Assembly (NCBI GenBank): GCA_022747635.1
Contig: JAKTNV010000006.1
Span: forward strand, 68,473,590 to 68,537,589
Length of the DNA: 64,000 nucleotides
Reading direction: 5' to 3'
DNA from: Hetaerina americana
Lineage: Eukaryota > Arthropoda > Insecta > Odonata > Calopterygidae
The notes beneath the pieces were generated by a model. The model had not been told where the DNA came from, did not search any database, and saw nothing but the letters and a program-made list of their open reading frames with translations. Position numbers and translations under genes: made by a program. Shown piece by piece: positions 25,240 to 37,440 of this stretch (position 1 is the stretch's first letter; every line of letters begins with the position of its first letter).

Positions 25240-25490
25240 AATGAGATACTGAAAATAGTAACAAATTGGAGGATGTTGGGAATTGTGCAACGTAGAGCAG
25301 CTAGGTTTGGGAAAAGATGTTATGAACAAGTTAGAACTACCACAACACTATTGAAAGAATTGGGATGGGAGCCACTGCTTGACCAAAGGCTTAAATACAG
25401 GTTAAATTCAATGTTTAAAGTTGAGGGAGGTTACTTATCTGAGGATGTAAAAGACATACTTATTACAATCCCGCACTTATTATAGCAGAA
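25240..25490 (+). mobile_element. LINE C-terminal fragment (CR1/jockey-like)
   Basis: A plus-strand open stretch of 70 residues beginning VQRRAARFGKRCY and containing LLKELGWEPLLDQRLKYRL. This is the conserved segment after the reverse transcriptase domain in CR1/jockey-type LINEs. It keeps no catalytic part. It belongs to a different LINE type from the RRLEAF-type copies in the window. Confidence 0.7.
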
Positions 25491-26139
25491 CAGATCACCA
25501 ATGAAAAATCAGGGAGGTTTACTGTAGCAGATTATTCTTTTTATTTAATAGACCCATATTTGTAACATTTCTACTGCATGATTTGAATGTAGGTATCCTT
25601 TTATTGAATAATGTTGCATGTAAGTACTTTCTTTCTTGTGGGTGAAAATTTTCAAGTGTATGACCAAACTAATATGTGTATGAAGGTAACTTGATTGCGA
25701 TTGTGCATATATGGCTTGCGATCTAGCACTCTCGGCCACACACCCTTGCGTGGCGGGGCGGGGCGGGGTGTAGATATAGATGAATGCAAGATAGAGAGAG
25801 GAAAATGGTAGGTAATTTGGCTGTAATTAAAGAAGTTTGAAAGTACGCAAACCTGGAGTATGTGTTATTCTAGTATGTAGTATGGGTTCTAAGGATATTT
25901 TATGCCATGATTCATTGAGGTTTTGGGCGCAGTATTAAAACAGTATTAGTATTAGGAGGCAGTATGCAATACAATGACCCAAACACCTTCCATAACCCCG
26001 TGCACTACCAATAAGTACATTCGAATCGTTTGAAAATTAATACATGTCTATTTTTGAGGGTTAACACCGTACCGCAACTATTTCTGCTCTAGGTATCAAC
26101 GACATCGTAATTTATACTGTTCGGCATTCTACTAGACAA
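25491..26139. other. No gene recognised
   Basis: AT-rich apart from a short GGGGC-repeat patch at 25751-25770. Confidence 0.45.
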
Positions 26140-27010
26140 TCGTCCTCAGCCTCCTCCTACACTCTAGTACTTATGCTCCCCCATCCGGAGCCACTCATCA
26201 CTATCAGTTCCCCCTTGCTTCGTCCTTTCCACTTCCAAATTAACTAGGTCGTCTCCGATTGGTCAATGCTCTCAAATTTGCCTTAATAAAGCCGTTTGTC
26301 ATCTCTCCTTCCCAAGGCCTCCCTTTTCCCTCCATCCGGCGCATCCACCCTTCCTCCCTCCTGCGTATCTTCTTCCATTCCCATCCCCTACCCTCTCACT
26401 CCATTACTGCCACTCTAATTCGGCTGAATCCTCGATTACTTCCTTTGCCTTCTTTCTCCCCACTTTCAGTTTCCATCTTCCGATCTCCCGTCTCTTCCAC
26501 CCCACACCAAGACCTCTATTTGTCTCACGTCTTTTATTTTCCTCACCCCCAGTCTTCTCATCGGGTACCTTCGGCACTATTCAGCCCTCTCCCATCCCCT
26601 TACGCCGCCTCGCACCTCATCCGGATCTTCCCGCCCACCACCCTACCGCCGTTTCCTGTCCCTCTGCCCCAGTCTCATTCTCCGTCTCTCTTCCGAGATA
26701 GCATTAGTTACCCTCCTTCCATCCCAAGCGAAGCAAGACGTGGGAATTCTCAACGCGTCTCTTCAAGGAAGGGGAGTGATTTTTACCCTCGAGAAATATC
26801 CAACCCCGCCCCGGATCCCTTGAGAAGGGTTTTTTTTCCTCCCCCGATGCGCTCTCACCTTCCTTTCCCCGCTCTATCGCCCACACCTCCCGTCTCCTAA
26901 ATCCCTTGGCAATCCCTCTCCATTCACCCCTCGCTCGCCACGATGCCCCACGCTTCAACTCGGCCAGGGACTCGTGGGGGGGATCTTTCTCTCGTGCCAC
27001 TCGTTCGCTA
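26140..27010. other. Pyrimidine-rich GC island
   Basis: The plus strand is C/T-rich for about 870 bp. It contains a 213-residue open frame (26259-26900) of proline, serine and leucine. I read that as a composition artefact, because it has no domain and the opposite strand is open too. Confidence 0.4.
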
Positions 27011-27296
27011 GGGTCACCGGTTTGACTCGGTCGTCACATCCTATGAGACAGGAAAAAATCTGAAAAATTCGTTAAATGGAAGGATAAAATCCAATTAATT
27101 TTACGGGATTTCGTATAATTACTCTTCCTTACACTATTGGCGTAATTACATCCATCCAGTTAGCAAGTTGTGTGGCGGTCTCTCTGCCAAACCATGAGGT
27201 GACGCGATGAAAACCACTCTCAGACCTGGAATCTAACTTCCTGGCTTTTCATGAAATTTTCCGTAGTGCGCATTGAACTCTTACATAGTATGGCTT

Positions 27297-27404
27297 GTCT
27301 ATTGCAGGTTTATTTAACCAATAGACATAAGAAACATTGCGGTGGGTTGTGTCTATTGCAGGTTTATTTCACCAATAGAAATAAAAAATATTACGGTGGG
27401 TTGT
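27297..27404 (+). repeat. Two 54-bp tandem units
   Basis: Units at 27297-27350 and 27351-27404 both run from GTCTATTGCAGG to GGTGGGTTGT with a few differences. Confidence 0.9.
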
Positions 27405-28532
27405 AATGTATGTCATTTCAGTGACATGATAAGGTTGATTTCCTATGCAAAATTTTAGCTTGGTGGCTGAAGATAATTTTTCCAGAACTTGTAGTAAGAT
27501 GAATAATGAGAGACAGTGTGTCCTTATCTTGACATAACTTGTAGCCATTCATGCTCTATGATTAAAGTTTTTGCCATTTTCGATCTCGTTAGCAATTTAT
27601 GAGTAGTCCTCAGGGGTTAGGACTTAACCAAATGAAAACCTGACCCCAGAATTCAATAAACCCTGCTTCAGTTCGGGACAAATACTACATTCCATAATCC
27701 TTATCCTAAGACCCTACAACTTCATCGCTGAATCCCCCATTAATATGCTTGAATGCTTCCAAACGTGTCATTATAGTGGATATTGGTCACGATACTTTTG
27801 ATAATTAATTTTAAATGGATTAATTGCTGTAACAGCCTAGGTTTTTCTCCCTAGATATTTTTCTCACCTAATATCCGATGGGATCAAAGCCTTCTTTTTG
27901 ACAAACACTCTGTGCAAACTCAGTTGGAAGTGGACAATTCTGAAAATACGAAGCATTTCAGCACTTTCACGCATACCCTAGATTTGGCTTAAGAAATACT
28001 TGTATGTGGAGGTAATGATGCAAATTGGGCCTGTTCTGATGCGTACACCCCCTAATTTAAAAGAAAGGATGCTGAGTAACAAGCCATAATGTTATTTTTG
28101 CATACAAAATAACAATACTGGTATTCATATGAAAATCATCCATTAATAAAAATTACAGCTGAAAAATGGAGAAACGTAAAAGTGTTGTGTAAACTATAGT
28201 GACCTATTTTGTTTAGCGATTGTGGAATCAGTTCCCAAGATATATAATGAGCTATGGTTGCCTTAATATGTGTTTGTTAATTTATAGGAAACTGTATGCG
28301 TGTAATTACGTTGTATATCAAAATGTCATGATTTTTTGTCTCCGTATTTATTTGTATGCATAGTTTTGACAATTTTCAGTGACAATTTCACATCCCATCT
28401 TATTTTAATAGATTTAGTTTATAGACAATCAATTGCATTTCTTCACAATTCCCACTGGTTTTTCTGGTACACATATAAAAATAAGTGTAAGTTGACTGGC
28501 ATTTTAATTACGTATTTCATGCCAATTTGTTT
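27405..28532. other. AT-rich, no gene recognised
   Basis: No supported gene or repeat. It is immediately upstream of the candidate exon at 28533. Confidence 0.45.
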
Positions 28533-28723
28533 AGCACCAATCGACCCATTTTCTCAACCCTCTTGGGTTTGAGGGGAATTCTCTATGCTGCCCTTATAGC
28601 TCTAACATTGGAGCGGTGGTTGCATTCTTATGTAGCAGCCTCAAATAGAAATTATGCCTCAAGGGACTTGGACTTTACTGGAGCTTCCGTATCCTACCTG
28701 GGTCGTCCGCAACCCTTCAGGTA
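28533..28723 (+). CDS. Candidate internal coding exon, unknown protein
   Basis: A stretch open in one frame lies between a good acceptor (CATGCCAATTTGTTTAG, cutting just before about 28535) and a donor at CCCTTCAG-GTAACT (about 28721). The translation contains a hydrophobic segment, LRGILYAALIALTLERWLH, followed by a polar region ending SYLGRPQPF. One membrane helix is plausible. I recognise no family. Base composition is less AT-rich than the flanks. It could equally be a chance open frame or part of an unrecognised repeat; no neighbouring exons were identified. Confidence 0.25.
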
Positions 28724-28885
28724 ACTGCACTATTTGTAAATCTTTGCTCAGCTCAAAAATATTCACAATTTATAGGAATTGAAACAAAATGGGGTCTAAA
28801 TTTAGGGTTGTGCACTGATTAAGATTAATGATAATATTAAAATTATTTTTAATTAATAATAACCATATATTATTTGGTTTAATTT

Positions 28886-29085
28886 TTGAGTAACGTATTT
28901 GGATTTAAAATTATTTTTAGAAAATATGTAGAATATATGGGAACCGTACTCCAAAGAAGGAGTAGAATGATTGGATACATCTTGAGCCATAATGGATTCG
29001 TAAGAAACAAAAGAGGAGGAGTTGAATGGAAAACCCCACGAGAAAGACCAAAGGAACGGAGGATTAATTAAGAAAGAGTTTAAAC
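28886..29085 (+). mobile_element. LINE C-terminal fragment
   Basis: Plus-strand reading gives RRSRMIGYILSHNGFVRN followed by a basic stretch (KTPRERPKE). This is the arrangement at the end of RRLEAF-type LINE polyproteins (RRR..IGHILRHN..). Short and decayed. Confidence 0.55.
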
Positions 29086-30784
29086 AGAAGAAACTATAAT
29101 ATATTAGAGAAATAACACTAAATAGAGAAGAGTGAGAGGCTGCAATAAACCAATATCTGCTTTGAAAGACTGATTATAATGCTGATAGATAATATGACTC
29201 AATTTCGTGTGTTATCCATTATTTAACTACTCTCATCATGGGGCTGTCTCTTTTAAAGCACTCCGCTATAATTGCATATTGAGGCGAATGATCAAATCCT
29301 TACAAATTCCCTTCCTCATATGTTTCCGTCTCTCTCCTCCCATATAAAAGCAGTTTCTCAAAACACCTACCACATGATCCGTGTGCTTGGAACTTTCCTG
29401 CTTTTACGACCACTCCACCGTGCCTTACACAGTTATTGGTCTCGTGAGACTCTTTTATGTCGGCGCAAATTTTCAGCGTAGACACTTTTCGAAATTTTAA
29501 ACTTCAATGATGCGATTTTTGGCACTCTTTTTTTAGAATAAACAGCTTGGAAACCCTTATCCATAACAAAGTTATTTCTAACCTCGTTATTCATTATTAT
29601 TCCTTTATTCGCCTTGTTTACTTCATTTCAGGATAGTTTTGCAATATAGTGCTGCCATTATGCTTTGCATAATTTCCACCTTCAGTGTAGCAAACCCTCT
29701 TTGCCTCATCTCATCAAACTGGGTTTCACCTTCGGGAAGGTGGACTGAAAGGCTTCTTGTCAAATTTAGCAAAGAAAAGAAAATATGCAAAAAGGTATCA
29801 AATAAAGTAAAAATATGTAAAACAAGCATTACCAGCGTGGCGTACGCGTGGAGATTAGAAAGACCCTCGTCTCTGAATATAAGATATAAATCTATATTCA
29901 TGCATTTTTAGGGAAAAGAAATGGTTGAGATATTTTAGGTGGTATAATGCGGTTGAGGCAGACTCTAATAATAAGTCAATACTTTTCACATTGCGTCACA
30001 TACAAATTTCACACGCACTTTTATGGCATAAACTTTGTGTTACGCTTTCCTTCCATACTTCCAAAGGATATTGCATTTTTCCGTAGTTGGGTAATTCAAA
30101 GAGAATTGTTTATCTATAGCTGCGTCCAGACTCGTTAGGCATAAGGTAGCATGCATTTAGGTGGCTAAATTATAATGCAGCTTGAGCCTGGACACCCTTC
30201 GCAGGAGTACTGCCATCTACAGGAGCGAGAAATTTCCCTCGGTAAGAGCAAGAAATTTTCCGTGATTGAACAGTCGGGGCCAGTATTATTTTTTGTGACA
30301 CGCTCAATATCATTAGTGCGGTAAAGTAATAGCTTTCCAAATTTTTTCTAAACTCTTGATAGAGAATGCATGGCAGCGGAATTCTCCATAAAATAAAAGA
30401 TTTTATAGCTCAGAGCTAACTTGCCTTAGAGAATTAACTCTGAAAAATCCGTTAATATCCATGTGACATTCTTCCGCGCAGAACTAGCTGAATGTGACAT
30501 AAAGACACAAGCATCACATATTAAACACCTCCTATATCATTAGAACCATTGCTACAGTTAAATGACTATAGCTACTGATGAATGTCTTCAAAGACCTCCT
30601 AGCTATAAGGTGAAGCTTTTCGTGTTTGGTTCGTCTATTACAGAGTATTGCATTGCGGTTAGCGGTAATTGGGAAAGCTAGCCAAATTATAGAAGCAAAG
30701 TTATTTTTACGAAATATACCAGTTAGGGCAGATTTTCGGTGGTCCCAACTGTAAAATAAATATCTCCTAAAAAACAACCCAAAA
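29086..30784. other. No gene recognised
   Basis: Open frames on opposite strands at 29623-29911 overlap one another and carry no motif. Confidence 0.45.
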
Positions 30785-32190
30785 TACTGCACAACAACAA
30801 GTTCCTCTTCATCTCTGTTTACCTCCTTCTTTCCTTCATTCCGTCCTACACCCCTATCCTATTCCTCCTCTTTTTTGCTTGCTTGGCATTCTCCCTTGTT
30901 TTACCGTCTTCATCATTCCACTGCTGATCAATATGCTTTTCATCCATTTTCCCTACCTCCTTATGATTTCTCCCAACAATCCTATCTCCTCGCTTACTAT
31001 TACTAGTACTTCCTTGTTTGTTTTCCTTTCGGTCTATTTTACCTTCTCCATTCTCCTCCACACCCACATTTTAAAAGCCTCCAATCGACGTCTATCTTCC
31101 TGATTGTGTGGCCATGTTTCCGTAATGCACATAAATACGCTCCATATCAAAGTTTTAACGAGTCTTTTCTTAACGTCCTTACTCAACGTCCCTGTCATCA
31201 ACTCCCTCCTCCATGTGAAAATCTCTTTGCCTAGGGTAGTCATTCTCCTTACGTCCCTACTAATTTTACCATCCTAAATACTTCCAATGTACGTAAACTA
31301 TTCCACTTGATCTAGTTTATGCCCTCCTATTTCCATGTTTCCTTATCCTTTGTCTTTCTGGAAAATCGCATAACATTTTTTTATTACTATTGATTCTCAT
31401 TCCATATCTGTCGCACTGGATTTTCATTTAACTCAGCAATGCTTGCAACTCCTTGGCTGACTGACAAACTAAAGCTGAATATCAGCAAACCTAACTTATT
31501 TTACGAATTCCTCTCCAACTTTCATCCCTACCTCCAGTTCTAACCATGCTTCTTTAACCATTTCCTTTACAAATACGTGGAACAGTACCGATGATATTGG
31601 ACAACCCTGCCTCACACCTATTCTTGACAATGCCTATCCAAACTCTTCGTCTCCCACTCGAACCTGAGAAGTCTGAGACACGTACGGGATACGTGTTAGT
31701 CTTAGTAGTTCTTGTCTTTACAATCTTTTCCTATTTTTTGCAATATACTCAATAGGTTTTCCCAATTTAGTCCATCAAACGCCTTTTTAATATCTACGAA
31801 ACAGACAAATAGGTCCTGATTGATTTCTACATTCCTTTCGATAAGTGATCTCATTTCTGCAATTACCTCACTCGTACTTCTCCCTTTTATAAACTCAAAC
31901 TGATCTTTCTCCAAGTAATCATTTGCTTTGTTTTTCATCATTTTGTTGTTTTTTTGTAAGAACTACCTCAGCTGCATGGGAAATCAAACTTATTGTCCGG
32001 TAGTCCTCACGTAAAGCTGATCTCACAAAGTCTACCGGCCTGATTCCTTCCTCATAGAAGCTACGAAATAGTCCATATATACTCTTCCCACCACATTTCC
32101 CTAAACATTTGTGGCGCAGTAACGTTGTCCAGCCCTACGGCCTTATTCAATTATATCTCCTCTAATGCCCTTTCTATCTTATTGTCGAGT
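30785..32190 (-). mobile_element. LINE reverse transcriptase remnant
   Basis: Minus strand, several frames. In protein order, the RT part at 31941-31702 has GRSTSEVIAEMRSLIERN and FVCFVDIKKAFDGLNW, which carries the first catalytic aspartate of the polymerase. A decayed second catalytic box reads RFADI near 31480. The C-terminal part at 31243-31034 has KEIFTWRRELMTGTLSKDVK and RRLEAFKMWVWRRMEK, then a basic tail to 30846. Stops and frameshifts separate the blocks, so it is a dead 5'-truncated copy. Its closest relatives in the window are 55231-56230 and 50165-50640. Confidence 0.85.
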
Positions 32191-33017
32191 ATGCCGGCAC
32201 CGAGGCAATTAAAACAGGCTAAATATGCCAAGTATTATGGTTAATTAACTGAAATAATTTTGCTTTATTAATCGTCTTATTAGAATGGTGAACTATGATA
32301 AAATGTGAGTCCTGTAGAAGATGTCCATTGATGAAAATTATTTTGTAAATATGTTTTCGAGAAAATGAAAAAGGATTTAAAACAATAAATGTTATTCAAA
32401 ATAACTTATACCAATAATACCTTACTATAATATTCGTATAAATGTTCCATCATAATCAACCATAATTTTCTTTGCGATCCTTTGATAACAGGTATTTGTA
32501 ATATTTCAATTAAGACCACCAGGCTGGACGTTATTCGCTTACTTGTTTTGAAGTCCAAGTAAAGAAAGCAAATTAAATTTTCCTGTGCATTTGGAAGATA
32601 TTTGATTCTGAAATGGTGATAATAAAATAAATTATACCCTTTGAAGTGGTTGTCTTCGCAATCTAGTTTGAAAAGAATTGGAATCCCTCGGGGAATATGG
32701 TAGGATCTAAAATTTCCATACGATGATTAGCGAAAACTTTAAGACAACAGAAAAGTAGAGTTACATTAAGTATATTTATTTTAATCGTCTGAAGCTATTA
32801 AGTTTGGTCAAGAGATCTCACCGAAACTACCGAGGGTGAGGTAATAAGTTCAAATAAAACTTGTCCACAAACTTAAGATAGTGTTTGATTAAAACAGGGT
32901 TTATTGAAGAAAACTAGAAATTTACGTGATTTTTGATGAAAAAATGTTATCAAATGGTAAAAGAAGAAATTATAGTGAGCTTACATTTTCCAGTCTTATC
33001 TGATACTTATTTTTTCT
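32191..33017. other. AT-rich, no gene recognised
   Basis: No feature supported. Confidence 0.5.
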
Positions 33018-33325
33018 AGTAGTAGTAGCTTTACGGGTGGCGACCGACAGCTAAGGTCATTTGCGCCATAGGGGATGGACAGGAAAGGATGAAGGGTGGA
33101 GAGAAACTCGGCGTCGGCATTAGCCTACTCTTTACGAAAGGCGCCAAAGGGTCCGCCGTTTAACGTCCCATCCGACGGACGGCGTACTTACTCAAAGTGC
33201 CCTCCACAAAGCACCTCAAGTAGGGATCGAGATACCTCTGAAAAATATTCAACACCGCCGGGATTTGAACCCGCGCCCTCAGGGTGGGAAGCCAGTACGT
33301 TAGCCCCCGCACCATCTCGATCCCC
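33018..33325 (-). mobile_element. tRNA-derived SINE, full-length copy 2
   Basis: Minus-strand copy of the SINE at 14931. B box as GGATTTGAACCC on the plus strand near 33261, tRNA-like head at the right end (GATCCCC, 33325), and AGTAGTAGTAG tail at the left. Flanks resembling TTATTT-TTCTA on both sides suggest a target duplication of about 13 bp with small differences. Confidence 0.87.
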
Positions 33326-34252
33326 TTTATTTCTTCTACAGATATTATTGGATTGCATTCTCAATCATTTATCTTCCATTTTGCATCCCCAGTAGCTCTT
33401 TGGAATCACTGGTCAGAAGAAAAGTAACTTATTCAAGAAATAAAAGTAATTTTCAAAGTATAATTGTTCGCATACTCTGTAGATAATGATACTTCCTCTC
33501 AAAACTGTCGAGGTCCCTTGGGATGGCCTAATTCTTAAAGGTAACCTTAGCATGCAAGCCTAGGGGATAGTTTGAATAATTTATGGAAATTAGTAAATAA
33601 TTCATTGAATTAGTCTTATTTGCTCCTTATTTAATGAAGCAACCGTGGATTGCCAAAATATACCCCAAAAAACAGGCTTGTCTGCTTCATTTACTGCAGC
33701 TTTTGAATCCAAGTTGTGGAAAGTTCAAAATTTTCAATTCGAGAGATCAAACATCAAAGGATGTTCCATCCATCCCTGACTCTGTTTACCTTTCCAAGCA
33801 AACTCTTAAGTCTCACATTGAAGAGATGGTAATCGTAGGATAGCAATACTGTTGTAGTTTGAAAGTTTGTATTCCCCCTGTCTTTTTCAAAATGTATTTA
33901 TAAGACTGGCACTACCATTTATTTCATAATTTAATAATTTCGGCTATGTAATGAGCTCTGAGCTAATAACTATTATTTTCTTAGTTTGAAATTGGTTCCG
34001 ACAAATGCAAAATTAATGGTAGAAAATAGATTTTTTTAAACTTACATTTTCTTTGTAAGAGTAAGTCTATGCAGAGTCCAGTTAACATGTATTTGTTACT
34101 TTACGTATATCATTTAGTCTTCATGTAAACTGTGATTGTGTGATCACTAGTATTGAAAATCGGTCCGTCTAATGCTTTTGTTGGATTATGAATGCTGTAA
34201 AATAGTGTGTAGCTTCTTTACTTTCCAGCCTTCATATAAACCTTGTAACAGA
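33326..34252. other. AT-rich, no gene recognised
   Basis: A 69-residue frame at 33634-33843 has no motif. No repeat recognised. Confidence 0.45.
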
Positions 34253-35509
34253 TACTACCTTGATCAAAAAGTTCCCGGAATAACCACCGTGTGGCGCTCC
34301 CATCGTTCCGATTTGAGTTCTGTTTTTTTTTGTTAAATTGGTACATCTGTTGTTGATATTCCCTTTAAATCTTAGTGTCATAACTTGACATTTGCAAAAG
34401 TTACGTAGCCAAGAGTACATCTATCTCTGTGTGTGTTTGCGATTTTTTACAATTTCAGAAATGGATTTAAATTTGCAACAACGAACTTGTATTAAATTTT
34501 GCGTAAAAAACGGATTTAGTGGCGCACGGACGTTGGAAATGTTGGAAAAGTGTTTCGGCAACGATTCTCTAAAAAAAACGGTCGTTTACCAGTGGCACGA
34601 GCGGTTCAGAAGTGGTCGTGAGTCAATCGAAGATGATGAACGCAGTGGCAGACCATCGACATCGAAAGTCGGTGAAAAAATTGATAAAGTAAAAGAAATG
34701 TTGGTCAATAACCGCAAATTAACCATCAGAGAAATAGCGGAGGACTTGAACATTGCCTATGGATCCGCCCAAGACATTGTGGTTAATGATTTGGGTTTCC
34801 GTCGTGTAGCATGCCAAAAGACCTCAATTTCATGCAAAAAAGAGACCGTGTTGACGTCGCAAAAGACATGATTTGCGAGGCTGAATCCGATCCCACATTC
34901 ATCAAAAGGATCATTACTGGAGACGAGACGTGGGTTTATGAGTACGACACGCAATCCAGACATCAGGCAAGTGAATGGCGTTCACCAAATGAGCCGAGAC
35001 CAAAAAAACCACGTCGTTTTCAGTCAAAAAAGAAGGCAATGCTGACGGTTTTCATGGATTACAACGGTGTAGTGCATCATGAATTTTTGCCAGAAGGCCA
35101 GACAGTAAACAAAGAGTATTATTTGGGCGTTATGAGACGTTTGCGTGAAGCAATTCGCGGAAAGAGACCAGAAATGTGGGCAGAAAACTCGTGGATTTTG
35201 CACCATGATAACGCACCGTCGCACAGTGCTATCATTATTCGTAATTTTTTGACGAAAAATGCAACAAATACCATCCAACAGCCACCGAATTCACCTAATT
35301 TGGCTCCCTGTGACTTCTTTCTGTTCAATCGAGTTAAAAAACCATTACGGGGAACGCGTTTTAGCAGCCGAGAGGAAGTAATGGAAAAATCGCAGGAAGC
35401 ACTGATGGACATACCGAAAACCGAATATAAAAAATGTTTCGAGGATTGGATCAAGCGCTGGCATAAGTGTGTTGCAGTCGATGGGGATTACTTTGAAGGG
35501 GACAATATA

Positions 35510-36262
35510 CGAGGGTCATCCGGAAAGTAGTACCCGTTCGTGAAATAAAGACACAAAAGTAAATATTAACAAACATAAAAAATTTTATTTGAAAGAGGAT
35601 ACTTTAAACTACTTCTCAACATAATCTCCAAGCAAATTAAGGCATTTGTCATAACGTGTGACAAGTTTCTGTATTCCTGCTGCATAGTCCTTCGCCGCCA
35701 GCTCATTGAGATACGCGAGGGACCCATCTTGCACAAATTTTTGCATAATGCAGATGGTGTTTAACAATTTCATGAACAATTGTTCGAGAAACATTGGGAA
35801 AATGCTCACAGATGTCATCAATTGTGACGCGCCGATCGTTCCTCACGAATTCGTCAACTGAGCTCACCAGTTGGTCTGTAATGACAGACGGTCTCTCCGA
35901 ACGCTCATCGTCGTGTGTGTTCCCCCTCCCCATGTTGAAGTTGCGACACCACCGCCGAACAGACGACTCGTCCATTACATTGTCTCCATACACCTCCTTT
36001 AATTGGCGATGAATATCACATGGGCGAACGTTTCTTGCATTGAGGAATTTAATCACTGCCCTCACTTCACAACTGGCGGCGTTCTCAATTTTTTTAAACA
36101 TTGTAAACAATCACAGAAACAACACAGGCAATGCTAGCGTCACGCAACTTGGCTCAGAGAAGGCAGACAAGCCACTGAAGCTATCTGACCTCGTCCAGCG
36201 GCTACTCGCGTCGTCAGCACTTCATGCGGCACGAACGGGTATTACTTTCCGGATGACCCTCG
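35510..36262 (-). mobile_element. Mariner family B, internally deleted copy 2, nested in mariner A2
   Basis: 753 bp, flanked by TA at 35508-35509 and 36263-36264. It has the same ends, orientation, deletion junction and reading frames as copy 1 at 20826-21578. By eye I find one base difference (C at 21558, T at 36242). Its insertion point is 15 bp upstream of the host mariner's stop codon. Confidence 0.96.
35609..36110 (-). pseudogene. Mariner transposase, family B, internally deleted (copy 2)
   Basis: Identical in translation to the copy at 20925-21426: the DNA-binding half (36110 down to about 35714) joined out of frame to the C-terminal segment ending LLGDYVEK at 35609. No catalytic residues. 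Confidence 0.9.
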
Positions 36263-36334
36263 TAGATTTAGATGAATAAACTTGTATTTTTAATTTTCTG
36301 AATAAATTCCGGGAAATTTTTGATCAGGGTAGTA

Positions 36335-37039
36335 TGTACTTCTCCGAACTTTAATTTTGATTTGCACAACCGGCATGTGTACACGCGGATTACCTACGCG
36401 AAAGTTTCAAATTCGATTTTTCGCCCTCCTTTTTAAAACTTCATTCTTAGTTGTAGGGATACTATTTCGCCTCTCGTCATAAATGCTTTCCTCATGAAAT
36501 AAGAGTGCTAACCGTCGACTCCAGCTAGGTAATTTTCTCACTCATAGGTTGTTTTTCGTAATTCCTTGCTATATTCCTTCCGGGTAGGAAGAAAGGAAAT
36601 TATTACGCGGGCCATTCCTTTTTTCCTGCATTAACTGATAGCCATAATATGCGGAATGAATTTTCTTTCAATTATTTAAATTTTGCGTTGATTTTAAGCG
36701 CTAAAATAATTTTACTTAGTGGAACAAATGGGTAAATAAAATAGCCTTTCATGTACGAGTAATTAATTCTATCTAAATTTGAGTGGACTAGCCATTCTTT
36801 ATGCAGTACTTCTTAATTGAATGGATGTAATATACGTAATAAAGAAGTTTCATGAAACCAAATCTGTGAGTTATATTTATTCTTAGTGAATATAAAAATC
36901 CATCTTAAGTACGAAAGAGGCAGGTGGAAAAAAGTGTAGGGTATAATCAATTTTAATATTATAATCATTTTACCAGTTATTTTACGATTAATGTTTTCAA
37001 TGGACAGCGGTACTAGGATATATTTCCTATTTTTTCCTG
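36335..37039. other. AT-rich, no gene recognised
   Basis: No feature supported. Confidence 0.5.
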
Positions 37040-37440
37040 AAGAAAAAAGCTGACATCCGACATTACAATAAGCCCCGCGTTAGTTCTGCATACTTCCATC
37101 CTTTTTCATTTTGTCAAAGATGCATATTCTATTCTTACTCTTCCCTCGCTTGCCTAAGGTTCTCCCCTTTGTCACAGTATTCAGTATGCCATTATCAATC
37201 AAAACTCTCTGTATTAAGCTTTCCTGCCTCCTTTCGATTTATCCCTACTATCTCCTCTCCTCCTGTTTTCCTTTCTGCCCACTTCACCTTCTTTGTCATT
37301 TTCCACACTCACGCTTCAAATGCCTCAAATCTACGCCCATCATCCTGTTTCATTGACCATATTTTTGCGCCGTACATGAACATCCGCAATTATTTCCTCG
37401 AACACTCCTATATCCTGCCGATTTTTTCTTTCCTGTGATT
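37040..37440 (-). mobile_element. LINE C-terminal fragment, decayed
   Basis: On the minus strand the order and wording match other RRLEAF-type LINE ends in this window (plus-strand ACTCACGCTTCAAATGCCTC corresponds to the same site as ACATTTTAAAAGCCTCC at 31065). No open frame is kept. Confidence 0.55.

Larger units (their letters stand above)
34461..36279 (+). pseudogene. Mariner transposase, family A, broken by frameshift and insertion
   Basis: The start ATG is 34461 (MDLNLQQ). DNA-binding half: 34461 to about 34810, with two helix-turn-helix segments and linker DDERSGRPST. A small deletion near 34810 shifts the frame between the domains. The catalytic half follows from 34811: D in TGDETW (34922-34924), D in HHDNAPSH (35207-35209), D in APCDFF (35312-35314); spacing DD34D. 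The C-terminal part includes KRWHKCVAVDGDYFEGDN and is then cut by mariner B at 35508. The last four codons and the TAA resume at 36265-36279. Without lesions the protein would be about 355 residues, the usual family length. The catalytic residues are all intact, so inactivation looks recent. Confidence 0.93.
34255..36332 (+). mobile_element. Mariner family A, copy 2, carrying a nested mariner B
   Basis: TA duplicates lie at 34253-34254 and 36333-36334. The left end CTACCTTGATC and the right end GATCAGGGTAG form imperfect terminal inverted repeats of about 26 bp. Removing the nested element and its extra TA leaves 1323 bp, the normal mariner size. This copy keeps the native 3' end that copy 1 has lost, so it is the better guide to the family. 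It is disabled by a linker lesion and by the nested insertion. Confidence 0.95.

Noticed and set aside
26259..26900. 213-residue open frame
   Set aside because: Low-complexity proline/serine/leucine product of a pyrimidine-rich tract, with an open frame on the other strand too.
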